Source: Lachnospiraceae bacterium (GTDB lineage Bacteria > Bacillota > Clostridia > Lachnospirales > Lachnospiraceae). Taken from it: a DNA stretch of 64,000 nucleotides. The notes below the pieces were generated by a model. That model saw only the letters and a program-made list of their open reading frames with translations. It ran no database searches and was not told where the DNA came from. Below, piece by piece: positions 45,703-54,120 of this stretch. Numbering within the stretch: position 1 is the stretch's first letter; each line of letters opens with the position of its first letter. The position numbers and the translations under genes were made by a program. The stretch lies in the NCBI GenBank assembly GCA_017551165.1, contig JAFZMO010000071.1, forward strand, positions 1 to 64,000. Reading direction: 5' to 3'.

Positions 45703-47241
45703 ATGGTCAGTCTGTTTCACCAGGATCAGACACTGTCGTACGCGGAAGTGTGCAGCATTCCGCAGCCGCAGTATTTTAAAGACTTAAACATAGACCAGTA
45801 CGTATCCCGGATCGCCGATTTCTACGGGGAGCCGGAGCTAAAGCCGTATTTTAACCTGGAGTGTACCACGTACGAGGGCGTCAAATATCGCCAGGAGATC
45901 TCCAAGGACCTGATGACGCCGAACATCCGCGAGGCGATCAACGAGTTCATCGGCGGCATCGGAGAGGCGGTCATCTGCAAGCAGAACGCCGACAAGGTAT
46001 CCTCGAACCTTCAGAAGAGCAAGTGGTGCGTAGACTGCGTGATCAGTTACTACAAGGCGATGGAGGACCTCTGCATCGCGTTCAACAACACACCACCGCA
46101 GTCGAGAGCATTTTACGCATTGCACCAGGAGCTGTTTCACACGCTCAACATCGCGGCAGTCAAGAGACTTCGCGAGACGGCAAGACAGATCAACAATGAG
46201 TTTTCGAAGCTTCGCTACCGGCTGATCCTGAACAAGGATAAATCGACGTTCGACCTTGCCTTCAGCCATATGGACTACAGTGACGCCATCCGAATGGCGC
46301 TGTCGAACACGGTTCCGTACGAGGAGTACGTGCCGTTTCGCGATTCGCCGTTCAAGTCGATGGAGCTTGCCCCTCTTGAGGAGTTCATCTTAAAACAGCT
46401 CGAGAAGGACAACCGTCAGCTTTTCATGCAGCTCGAGGCGTTCGGAGCGAGAATGCCCGAAGTGATCTCGCAGGACATTCTGGACATCCTCCGCGAACTT
46501 CGGTTCTATATCGCAAACATCGAGTATATGGACCGCCTGAAGGAGTGGGGCGTGCCGATCACAATGCCGCTGATCGTCAAGGACAAGGAATTGTACATGG
46601 ACGACTGCTACGACATCGTGCTCGCCCTTGTCAACCGCGAGGCGGACCGTGAGGTTGTCCTCAACGACATCATGAAGGCCAACTTTGAGAAGGCGATCAT
46701 CGTCACCGGCCCGAACCAGGGCGGTAAGACCACGCTGTCGAGAGCGTTCGGACAGTGCTTCTACTTCGGCATGATGGGCCTTCCGGTGCCTGCCGGCGTG
46801 TGCAAGCTCCCGTACTGCTCGGGCATTTACACTCATTTTTCGAGCGATCAGGGCATGGACGGTCTCGACGGTCGTTTGCAAAATGAGATCTTCCGCATCC
46901 GCGACATGTTTGAGACGCTCGACAACCGAAGCGTCGTCATCCTGAACGAGCTGTTCACCTCGGCACCGACCGTGGATGCACTCGCGATGAGCCGCGACCT
47001 GATGAAGCGGCTGTTGTCGCGCAACGCCATCGTGTTCTATGTGACACACGTGTTCGAGATCGCGTTTGATTCCGACGATTACGTGAGCCTTGTCGCGACT
47101 GTCGTCGAGGACGGAAGTTTCCGGCGAACGTACAGGATTATACGAAAGAGAGCAGACGGAGAGGCGTACGCCAACTCGATCGTCAACAAATACAAGCTCG
47201 ACTACAGCCACATCAACTACCGGCTGAAGAAGCGCATCTGA
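45703..47241 (+). CDS. MutS-like ATPase without mismatch-binding domain, copy 1
   Basis: A 512-residue protein with only the core and ATPase parts of MutS: a helical lever/clamp region (about 80-310) and a C-terminal ABC-type ATPase with Walker A GPNQGGKTTLSRAFG near residue 336 and Walker B RSVVILNELFTSA near 413. The N-terminal mismatch-recognition domain with the Phe-x-Glu motif is absent, so canonical mismatch repair is unlikely. Walker B has Asn where MutS has Asp. GGGGAGGA precedes the ATG. The next gene is a paralogue, and the two could form a heterodimer. Cellular role unknown. Confidence 0.82.
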   Translation: MVSLFHQDQTLSYAEVCSIPQPQYFKDLNIDQYVSRIADFYGEPELKPYFNLECTTYEGVKYRQEISKDLMTPNIREAINEFIGGIGEAVICKQNADKVSSNLQKSKWCVDCVISYYKAMEDLCIAFNNTPPQSRAFYALHQELFHTLNIAAVKRLRETARQINNEFSKLRYRLILNKDKSTFDLAFSHMDYSDAIRMALSNTVPYEEYVPFRDSPFKSMELAPLEEFILKQLEKDNRQLFMQLEAFGARMPEVISQDILDILRELRFYIANIEYMDRLKEWGVPITMPLIVKDKELYMDDCYDIVLALVNREADREVVLNDIMKANFEKAIIVTGPNQGGKTTLSRAFGQCFYFGMMGLPVPAGVCKLPYCSGIYTHFSSDQGMDGLDGRLQNEIFRIRDMFETLDNRSVVILNELFTSAPTVDALAMSRDLMKRLLSRNAIVFYVTHVFEIAFDSDDYVSLVATVVEDGSFRRTYRIIRKRADGEAYANSIVNKYKLDYSHINYRLKKRI

Positions 47242-47272
47242 CGTTGACTGAGAACACGGAAGGAACGAACCA

Positions 47273-48784
47273 ATGAAAGCATACCTGTTAAACCGCCGGG
47301 ATTATGCAGGCGACGAGAACATAGCACCGTTCTCGGACGATCTGGTCGAGGATCTGATGCTGGAACCGATCCTCGAGATCATGGCGAAAAATGACAAGTT
47401 TATCTATACACAGTGCAAGCGAATCCTGCTCTCGCCCATGACGGATCTGGAAAATATTCTGCACCGTCAGAATGCGCTTCGGGACGCGATCCGCAACAAG
47501 AAGACCATTCTTTCCTTGTATGCGACCGTCGCGGAGGTAGTGACGGACATGTCCAACTACCGCACGAGCATGCGCAAAAACGGCAATCCGACGCCGGCGA
47601 TCAAGGTCCTTCAGGCCGTTGACCAGCTGAACCTGGTAGCTAAGGGACTGGAGCGGCTGAAGTCGGAGATCGTCAACACATACGGACATTTCAAGGGGAA
47701 CATTTTCCGCGATTTCTACGATGAATTCCTGAAGGAGTTCAACACGAACTTCGTCAAGCTCGTCACCGAGAAGGCCATTCTTCTTCGGGAGATCGGTGAG
47801 GAAGGCGAGATCCAGATCAGCGGTACCATCGGACGTGGCCTGAAGGCGGACGGGTTCCGCGTGAACTCGCTCTCCGAGTACCAGACGCGACGCAAGGTCG
47901 ACATCATGGAGTCGCTGTTCTCGACCAAGGTTCGGAAGAACGAGATCAGAATCCCGTACGATGATACGCTGCGCATGGACTGCATGTCGCTGGAGACCGC
48001 GGGACTTGCCCATGTGGCATCCTGTTTTTCCGACCTGGCAAGAGAGCTGATGCGGCTGTTTGACTCGCTGCGCGTGCAGCTCGCGTTCTACCAGGGCTGC
48101 TGCAACCTGCACTCGCACATGGTCAACATGGTATTTCCGGTGTGCTTCCCTGAGGTTGTCAAGGGCAGGCATCCGATCAACGCGACCGACATCTATGATC
48201 TCGGCATCGCGATCCGGAACCAGAAGATCCCGACCGGCAACGACATCACGGGAGAGGACACGATCCTGTATCTGATCACCGGCACGAACAACGGCGGCAA
48301 GACGACGTTCATCCGAAGCGCTGCGGTTTCACAGCTGATGGCGCAGTGCGGTATGTTCGTTCCCGCAAACGCGATGGTGACGCAGGTGTTTGAGGGTATC
48401 TACACGCACTTTGTGCACAAGGAGGACGCGACGATGACCGACGGTAAGCTCGAGGAGGAGCTTCGCCGTCTCTCGAAGATCGTCGACCACATGAAGCCGA
48501 ACTCCCTCATTTTCCTCAATGAGTCGTTCGCGACGACCTCGGAGCGCGAGGGCGCGCACATTGCCGAGGACATCATGAAGGCGTTCGCGGAAAATGAAGT
48601 CACCTGCTTCTTCGTGACGCACATCTGCACGTACGCAAAGAAGTCGTACGACGAGGGGCTTCCGAGGACGAAGTTCCTGCAGGCCGAGCGAACCGAGGAG
48701 GGCGCGCGCACGTACCACATTGTTGAGGGAGAGCCGAGCCTGACCGGCTACGGCATGGAGATCTACCGGGATATCCTGGGCTGA
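47273..48784 (+). CDS. MutS-like ATPase without mismatch-binding domain, copy 2
   Basis: Second MutS-like protein, 503 residues, same layout: helical core then ATPase domain with Walker A TGTNNGGKTTFIRS near residue 336, MFVPANAMV, and Walker B NSLIFLNESFATTSEREG near 412. As in copy 1 the acidic Walker B residue is Asn and the mismatch-recognition and connector domains are missing. Starts 31 bp after copy 1 behind GGAAGGA. The near-identical placement of the motifs in two sequences of low overall similarity points to an old duplication kept as a pair, perhaps an obligate heterodimer acting on branched or unusual DNA. Confidence 0.82.
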   Translation: MKAYLLNRRDYAGDENIAPFSDDLVEDLMLEPILEIMAKNDKFIYTQCKRILLSPMTDLENILHRQNALRDAIRNKKTILSLYATVAEVVTDMSNYRTSMRKNGNPTPAIKVLQAVDQLNLVAKGLERLKSEIVNTYGHFKGNIFRDFYDEFLKEFNTNFVKLVTEKAILLREIGEEGEIQISGTIGRGLKADGFRVNSLSEYQTRRKVDIMESLFSTKVRKNEIRIPYDDTLRMDCMSLETAGLAHVASCFSDLARELMRLFDSLRVQLAFYQGCCNLHSHMVNMVFPVCFPEVVKGRHPINATDIYDLGIAIRNQKIPTGNDITGEDTILYLITGTNNGGKTTFIRSAAVSQLMAQCGMFVPANAMVTQVFEGIYTHFVHKEDATMTDGKLEEELRRLSKIVDHMKPNSLIFLNESFATTSEREGAHIAEDIMKAFAENEVTCFFVTHICTYAKKSYDEGLPRTKFLQAERTEEGARTYHIVEGEPSLTGYGMEIYRDILG

Positions 48785-48806
48785 GAGAGAACCTCAGAAA
48801 CGAAAG

Positions 48807-48838
48807 AAATAAAAAAGACCGGAGCAAAAACTCCGGTC
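48807..48838 (-). terminator. Terminator of tRNA-Leu
   Basis: On the - strand GACCGGAG, loop TTTTTG, CTCCGGTC (48817-48838), then UUUUUUAUUU. Confidence 0.93.
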
Positions 48839-48840
48839 GA

Positions 48841-48923
48841 TGCGGATGGCGGGACTTGAACCCGCACGAGTGTAAGCCCGTCAGATTTTGAGTCTGATGC
48901 GTCTGCCATTCCGCCACATCCGC
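48841..48923 (-). tRNA. tRNA-Leu(CAA)
   Basis: Reading leftward, 83 nt: acceptor stem GCGGATG/CATCCGC with discriminator A, D arm, anticodon stem TCAGA/TCTGA with loop CTCAAAA giving anticodon CAA (reads UUG), a class II variable arm, and T arm GCGGGTTCAAGTCCCGC. The long variable arm and A discriminator fit leucine. CCA is not encoded. Confidence 0.96.
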
Positions 48924-48934
48924 GAACAATGGAG

Positions 48935-48963
48935 ATTTTACCACGACAGTGGGTAAAATGCAA
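48935..48963 (-). promoter_or_regulatory. Promoter of tRNA-Leu
   Basis: On the - strand TTGCAT (48958-48963), 17 bp, TAAAAT (48935-48940), ending 11 bp upstream of the mature 5' end. Confidence 0.75.
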
Positions 48964-48989
48964 GACTATTTTTGAAAGGAGCCGCGCGA

Positions 48990-49487
48990 ATGGATTGCCG
49001 TACTGTCTTGAAACTGAACGAGCAATATCTTGCAGGAGAACTGCCGGATTCCGTTCTCGCGGAATACCTGGATCACATAGAAAATTGCGAGTCCTGCATG
49101 GACAACCTGATGACCGATTACTCGATCACAAAGGCGATCTATCAGATCAACCACAATCAGGATTTTTCGACGGATTACTCGAAGGAACTCTACCTTCAGC
49201 TGGCTCGTTCCCGACAGAGTCTTGTACGCAAGAAGAGAAATGCAAGATACCGTCTGGCGATCGCGCTCGGGCTCATGGCTCTTTCGATCCCGTTGATGGC
49301 AGGAAGCACGTACGGCAAGGCAAAGTATTATCTGCCCGAGGGAAGCAAGGAGTCGCTTCGGCTCAGCTACTACGGATTGGTCGATGAGGAGGATCCCGTG
49401 ATGCAGACGATCCGGGAGCTCAACGACGAGGCAGTCATCAAATTACGACAATTATCCCAGGGAGGTGTGACCGACGATGGAAGATGA
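48990..49487 (+). CDS. Anti-sigma-factor-like zinc-finger membrane protein
   Basis: A 165-residue protein. The N-terminus has ELPDSVLAEYLDHIENCESCMDNL, the H-x3-C-x2-C zinc-finger pattern of putative anti-sigma (zf-HC2) domains. One membrane helix follows (about 87-108, LAIALGLMALSIPLMAGS), then a short extracytoplasmic tail. No sigma factor gene is adjacent, so the partner is unclear. ATG 48990 has AAAGGAG 7 bp upstream. Its last 11 bp overlap the start of polA, an unusual neighbour. The fold assignment is moderate; DNA-repair or stress control is only guilt by association. Confidence 0.6.
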   Translation: MDCRTVLKLNEQYLAGELPDSVLAEYLDHIENCESCMDNLMTDYSITKAIYQINHNQDFSTDYSKELYLQLARSRQSLVRKKRNARYRLAIALGLMALSIPLMAGSTYGKAKYYLPEGSKESLRLSYYGLVDEEDPVMQTIRELNDEAVIKLRQLSQGGVTDDGR

Positions 49488-52239
49488 ATATTTGCTGATC
49501 ATTGACGGTTCCAGCCTTCTTTCCACGCAGTTTTACGGCAATCTGCCGCCCGCTGTGCTGATGGCCAAGACGGTCGAGGAGAAGGAGAAGTATTTTCCGA
49601 AGATCATGCAGACGAGCGGCGGCGTGTACACGAACGGTATCTACGGATTCCTTCGGTACCTGTTGAAGATCCTGCGGCAGTTAAAGCCCACGTGCCTCGC
49701 GGTCACCTGGGATGTCACGAGAGACACGTTCCGCAGGCGCATGTATGCGGATTACAAGGCAAACCGGTCGGAGACGATCGTGCCGCTCAAAGAGCAGTTT
49801 GCGCTCTGCCAGCAGGTGCTTGCGCGGATCGGTGTAAAGCAGTATATGTCCACCGAGTACGAGGCCGACGATTACAGCGGTTCCCTCGCAGCGACGTTCC
49901 GCTCGCAGATGCCTGTCTGCATCCTCACGAAGGACCATGACTATCTGCAGCTTGCGGACGACCGAACGACGATATGGCTCCTTCAGCAGGCGCAGAAGAA
50001 GGCGGACGAGCTGTTCACAAAATTCGGCAACAAGAAGGAGTCGTCCCGCGTTCCCGAGAAAACCTTCCCGATGACGCCCGAGCGCATCCGCACCGAATTC
50101 GGTGTCGCTCCCTCCAGTGTTGCTGAGCTGAAGGGACTTCAGGGTGATGCCTCCGACAACATCAAGGGTGTTCCCGGCATCGGCGCCAAGACGGCGCTCT
50201 CGCTGATCGAGCATTACAAGACCGTGGACGCTCTGTACACCGCGATCCACAAGGCAGGAAGCGAGGGGGAGAAGGAGCTTGCGGCGTTCTTCAAGGAGAG
50301 CCTCGGCATCCACAAGAATCCGATCGGCACGCTCACAAAGGAGGATCCGGAGGCGCTTGTCGGTGAGCAGGCAGCGCGCTTAAGCCGAGATCTGGCAACG
50401 ATCAAGCGCGACATTCCGATCACGGAGACGATCGCCGATCTTCGCGTTCGGATCGACTATCCGGAGCTTGCAAAGATCCTCGAGGAGCTCGAGATCAAGA
50501 GCATTTCGCTTCCCGAGTGCTCCGTCCCGAAGATGCGTTTTGACACGATTTCCGTCGCGGAAAATGATATCGACAAGACGCTTGCAAAGATCATCGCCGC
50601 AGCGAAACCTGTCGGCATCCACCGCATGGCCGAGGAGGTCACCGAGGACTGGATGCAGGCGTTCGGCATTGTGCCTGACGGCGAGGTGCTCGCTCTGGCG
50701 CAGGGGGAGACCATTTTCCGACTGACCTTGAACGATACGACCAAAAGCCGGATCTACGAGGCTTTGAATACAATTGCAAACACATGCGATGTCTATTGCT
50801 TTGACGCGAAGACTTCCTGGTGTGACGAGATCGCGCGCACGAGTCATCTGTGCGACGTGTCCGTCATGGACTACCTGCTGCGGCCGCTTCAGACGCAGCA
50901 CGGAGCCGCGGATGTGTGCCGCGAATGGCTGCCCGGCGAGATCGTGGAGGAGGGAAGCGCGGATACGGCTGCGCTCGCACTTACGGCCGGTGAGATGCTG
51001 CTTGCTAAGGTGAAGGAAGCCGGCATGGAGTCGATCCTCCGCGACATGGAAACGCCTCTGATGTGGGTGCTTCGCGGCATGGAAGTCACAGGCGTGCAGG
51101 TGGACCGCGGACAGTTGCGGGCATTTGCCGCAATGCTCTCGGTCGAGATGGAGCGCGCAAAGACAGCGGTTCATGAGATGGCGGGATGCGAATTCAACCT
51201 CAATTCGCCGAAACAGTTGGGCGAAGTATTGTTTGAGAAGCTGGCGATCCCATACCCGAAGAAAAAGAAGCCTTACACGACGTCCGCGGAAGTGCTTGAG
51301 AAGGTGCGGGAGGAGCATCCGATCATCGATGAAGTGCTCCGGTATCGCCAATATGCCAAGCTTTATTCTACGTACGCGGATGGCTTGGAAAATTATATCG
51401 CGGACGACGGAAGGATCCACACAACGTTCCGTCAGACAGTCACGGCGACCGGGCGTCTCAGCTCCACGGATCCGAATATGCAGAACATCCCGGCTCGTAC
51501 CGAGCTCGGACGAGATATCCGCAAGGCGTTTGTTCCGGCGGAAGGCTGTGTGTTCGTCGACGCGGACTACTCGCAGATCGAGCTTCGGTTGATGGCACAT
51601 CTCTCCGGAGACACCAGACTGCAGGCCGCATACCATGAGGCTGCCGACATTCACCGACTGACTGCGAGTGAGGTGTTCGGCATCCCGTATGACGATGTCA
51701 CAAGCCAGCAGCGAAGCGCTGCAAAGGCAGTTAACTTCGGTATCCTGTACGGAATCAGCTCGTTCTCACTGGCACAGGACCTCGACATCTCGAGGAAGAC
51801 GGCGGAGGAGTATATCAAGGGCTACTTTGAGCGCTTCCCGCGCGTGAAGGAATACCTCGACGAGACCGTTTCCGAGGCGAAGAAAAACGGAATGGTCCGC
51901 ACGGCATTCGGTCGTGTTCGCCCGATCCCGGAGCTCGCCTCGAGCGAGTTCGCCAAGAGAGCGTTCGGCGAGCGTGTTGCGATGAATTCCCCGATCCAGG
52001 GAACTGCTGCGGACATCATGAAGATGGCGATGCTGCGCGTCGATGAAAAGCTGCGCGAACAGGGCCTTACATCCAAGGTGCTGTTGCAGGTACACGACGA
52101 ACTCCTGTTGGAAGTGCCGCTTGCCGAGGAAAACGCGATCCGCGAGCTTCTTGCAGACGCCTTTGAACATGTTGCCGAACTTGCGGTACCGCTTGTCGCG
52201 GAGATCCACAGCGGCGCAACATGGTTTGATGCAAAGTAA
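49477..52239 (+). CDS. polA: DNA polymerase I
   Basis: Repair and Okazaki-fragment polymerase, 920 residues. The 5'-nuclease domain (about 1-320) has LLIIDGSSLL, AVTWDVTRDTFRRR, EADDYSGSLA and LQGDASDNIKGVPGIGAKTA, with two insertions relative to E. coli (about 27-48 and 168-200). The 3'-5' exonuclease domain is present as a fold but lacks the catalytic acidic motifs (no DxE), as in other Firmicutes, so no proofreading is expected. The polymerase domain has DPNMQNIPART, ADYSQIELRLMAHLSGD (motif A), RSAAKAVNFGILYGIS (motif B) and QVHDELLLEVP (motif C). ATG 49477 overlaps the previous gene by 11 bp; GGGAGGTGTG lies upstream. Confidence 0.97.
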   Translation: MEDEYLLIIDGSSLLSTQFYGNLPPAVLMAKTVEEKEKYFPKIMQTSGGVYTNGIYGFLRYLLKILRQLKPTCLAVTWDVTRDTFRRRMYADYKANRSETIVPLKEQFALCQQVLARIGVKQYMSTEYEADDYSGSLAATFRSQMPVCILTKDHDYLQLADDRTTIWLLQQAQKKADELFTKFGNKKESSRVPEKTFPMTPERIRTEFGVAPSSVAELKGLQGDASDNIKGVPGIGAKTALSLIEHYKTVDALYTAIHKAGSEGEKELAAFFKESLGIHKNPIGTLTKEDPEALVGEQAARLSRDLATIKRDIPITETIADLRVRIDYPELAKILEELEIKSISLPECSVPKMRFDTISVAENDIDKTLAKIIAAAKPVGIHRMAEEVTEDWMQAFGIVPDGEVLALAQGETIFRLTLNDTTKSRIYEALNTIANTCDVYCFDAKTSWCDEIARTSHLCDVSVMDYLLRPLQTQHGAADVCREWLPGEIVEEGSADTAALALTAGEMLLAKVKEAGMESILRDMETPLMWVLRGMEVTGVQVDRGQLRAFAAMLSVEMERAKTAVHEMAGCEFNLNSPKQLGEVLFEKLAIPYPKKKKPYTTSAEVLEKVREEHPIIDEVLRYRQYAKLYSTYADGLENYIADDGRIHTTFRQTVTATGRLSSTDPNMQNIPARTELGRDIRKAFVPAEGCVFVDADYSQIELRLMAHLSGDTRLQAAYHEAADIHRLTASEVFGIPYDDVTSQQRSAAKAVNFGILYGISSFSLAQDLDISRKTAEEYIKGYFERFPRVKEYLDETVSEAKKNGMVRTAFGRVRPIPELASSEFAKRAFGERVAMNSPIQGTAADIMKMAMLRVDEKLREQGLTSKVLLQVHDELLLEVPLAEENAIRELLADAFEHVAELAVPLVAEIHSGATWFDAK

Positions 52240-52299
52240 GCACATCAAACAGGTACAAGTTTTTGAGTAATCATCAATCAGGGGAAAGAGGTGATCTTC

Positions 52300-52920
52300 A
52301 TGTATGTGATCGGGCTGACCGGCTGTGCCGGGAGCGGCAAGAGCTTTGTTTGCGATTGCGCGAGAAGATCTCTCGGGATCCCGGTGATCGACTCCGACAC
52401 GGAGTGCCGTCTGATGCAGGTGCCGGGAACCAAAATGTTTGACGATATGATCGCGGAGTTCGGAACTTCGATCCTCACGGAGGACGGACAATTGAATCGC
52501 GCCGCGCTTGCAGCGATCGTCTTTGCGGACAAAGAAGCGTTGCTGCGACTGAATGCGATCACACATCCTGCCGTCATCGCTCACATCAAGGAATTGATCA
52601 AGGAGCATGAGAAGAACGGTGAGGAGTTTGTCTTCGTCGAGTCTGCATTGGCCAAGGAAGCCGGTTACAAGGATTTCTGCGATGAGCTTTGGCTTGTCTA
52701 TGCGAACGACGAGACGCGCGCAGGGCGTTTGCGTTCGACTCGAGGATACTCGGACGAGAAGATCGCATCCGTGTTCGCATCCCAGGTCCCGCAGACGGAG
52801 ATGTTCGATGTGTGCGACCGCGTGATCGACAACGGCACCGGCGCTGACGCATTCGGTATAGTACACCAGATCGGATATTATCTCAGAGACATAAGAAAGC
52901 GTCTGAACACCTCAGACTGA
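52300..52920 (+). CDS. coaE: Dephospho-CoA kinase
   Basis: Last step of CoA synthesis, phosphorylating the 3'-OH of dephospho-CoA. The 206 residues start VIGLTGCAGSGKSFVCD (P-loop) and contain VIDSDTECRLM, ITHPAVIAHI and FVESALAKEAGY, a rather divergent version of the family's VPLLFE region, followed by TRAGRLRSTRGYSDEKI. ATG 52300 has AAAGAGGTG upstream. It follows polA, a frequent Firmicutes order (polA-coaE). Divergence from the E. coli enzyme is large, but motif order is retained. Confidence 0.88.
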   Translation: MYVIGLTGCAGSGKSFVCDCARRSLGIPVIDSDTECRLMQVPGTKMFDDMIAEFGTSILTEDGQLNRAALAAIVFADKEALLRLNAITHPAVIAHIKELIKEHEKNGEEFVFVESALAKEAGYKDFCDELWLVYANDETRAGRLRSTRGYSDEKIASVFASQVPQTEMFDVCDRVIDNGTGADAFGIVHQIGYYLRDIRKRLNTSD

Positions 52921-52947
52921 AAGGCCTCGCTGCGAATGCAGCCGAGG

Positions 52948-52976
52948 TTGAACAAACCGGGGCGCTATGGTATAAT
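52948..52976 (+). promoter_or_regulatory. Sigma-A promoter for the walJ-like gene
   Basis: TTGAAC (52948-52953), 17 bp, TATAAT (52971-52976), just after a CCTCG/CGAGG hairpin (52923-52947) that lacks a U run. Confidence 0.6.
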
Positions 52977-53023
52977 GCGTACTCGGTTTGAGAATCATTT
53001 TCTAAAGAAACGGAGACTGTTCG

Positions 53024-53818
53024 TTGAGAGTCATAAGCCTGTCAAGCGGAAGCAGCGGAAACTGTATGTGTGTCGTCACGCAAGAGGCGCGCATCCTGAT
53101 CGACGCGGGCATATCCGCCAAGAAGATTGTTGAAGGTCTGTTGGGCGCGGGGATCGAGCCGGAGACCGTCGACGCGGTGTTCATCACGCATGAGCACACC
53201 GACCACACCGCAGGACTTCGGGTGTTTTTGCAGCGCTGCCCGGTGACGGTGTACGGCACGCACGAGACATTGCAGTCCGTGATCGCGGGATTCGGCGGAA
53301 AACCGTTGCCGACGGAGCTGTTTCGGTCGATCACGCCGGGAACTGTCGTGACGGTGCGAGACGCCGAAGTGTCCGCATGTTACACCTCACACGACGCCGC
53401 GAAATCGGTCGCTTACGGAGTTCGGGCAAACGGCAAATATTTCGCCATGGCGACGGATCTCGGCTGTTACGACAACACGATCGTAAACCATCTCTCGGGA
53501 GCTGACGCAGTGCTCATCGAGTCCAATTACGACCGCGACATGCTGTTGGTCGGACCGTACTCATATTCGCTGAAACAGCGCGTGATGGGCGCGAGAGGAC
53601 ACCTCTCGAACGATGACTGCGGAAGCCTGATGGTTTCGATCATGCACCGGGGATTAAAGCATATCATCCTCGGGCATCTGAGCAAGGAAAACAACTATCC
53701 CGAGCTCGCTCTCAAGAGCGCGGAATGTGTTTTGGCCAAGAATTGGCGGTATACGGAACCCTGTCCGAAACTCACGGTGGCAAAGCGTGATTTTCCGACG
53801 GAAGAGATTTCATTTTAA
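53024..53818 (+). CDS. WalJ/YycJ-like metallo-beta-lactamase-fold hydrolase
   Basis: A 264-residue MBL-fold protein. RVISLSSGSSGNCMCVV at the N-terminus is typical of YycJ (WalJ), and the metal motif FITHEHTDHTAGL lies near residue 58, with later histidines in TSHDAAK and ARGHLSNDDCG and LGHLSKENN. WalJ is a 5'-exonuclease reported to act in mismatch repair or in coordination of division with replication. The start is TTG with GGAG 8 bp upstream. It is not next to walRK here. It is transcribed from its own promoter. Confidence 0.88.
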   Translation: MRVISLSSGSSGNCMCVVTQEARILIDAGISAKKIVEGLLGAGIEPETVDAVFITHEHTDHTAGLRVFLQRCPVTVYGTHETLQSVIAGFGGKPLPTELFRSITPGTVVTVRDAEVSACYTSHDAAKSVAYGVRANGKYFAMATDLGCYDNTIVNHLSGADAVLIESNYDRDMLLVGPYSYSLKQRVMGARGHLSNDDCGSLMVSIMHRGLKHIILGHLSKENNYPELALKSAECVLAKNWRYTEPCPKLTVAKRDFPTEEISF

Positions 53819-53830
53819 GGGAGGAACCCC

Positions 53831-54103
53831 ATGAAAAAAGCAATTATCACCGTTGTGGGACGCGATTGTGTCGGCATTATCGCCAAGGTGTGCACGTACC
53901 TTGCGGAAAGCAACATCAATATTCTCGACATCTCGCAGACGATCGTCGGCGGCTATTTCAACATGATGATGGTCGTGGATGTTGCGGAGTCCGCGAAGGG
54001 ATTTGACGAGATCTCCGGCGAGCTTGCAAAGGTCGGCGAGGGCATCGGCTGCGTGATCCGCATCCAGCTGGAAGACATCTTTGATATGATGCACAGAATC
54101 TGA
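53831..54103 (+). CDS. UPF0237 ACT-domain protein
   Basis: A 90-residue single ACT domain ([22 protein letters not shown]) with [28 protein letters not shown] domains bind small ligands such as amino acids. The protein is invariably paired with UPF0210, as it is here with an 17-bp gap, suggesting it senses a ligand for that partner. GGGAGGAA precedes the ATG. Function of the pair unknown. Confidence 0.9.
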   Translation: MKKAIITVVGRDCVGIIAKVCTYLAESNINILDISQTIVGGYFNMMMVVDVAESAKGFDEISGELAKVGEGIGCVIRIQLEDIFDMMHRI

Positions 54104-54120
54104 AAGAACCGAGGCAAATT

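Noticed and set aside
48141..48700. Considering the MutS-like genes as true mutS or mutS2
   Set aside because: Neither protein has the mismatch-recognition domain of MutS nor the Smr domain of MutS2; both are about 500 residues.
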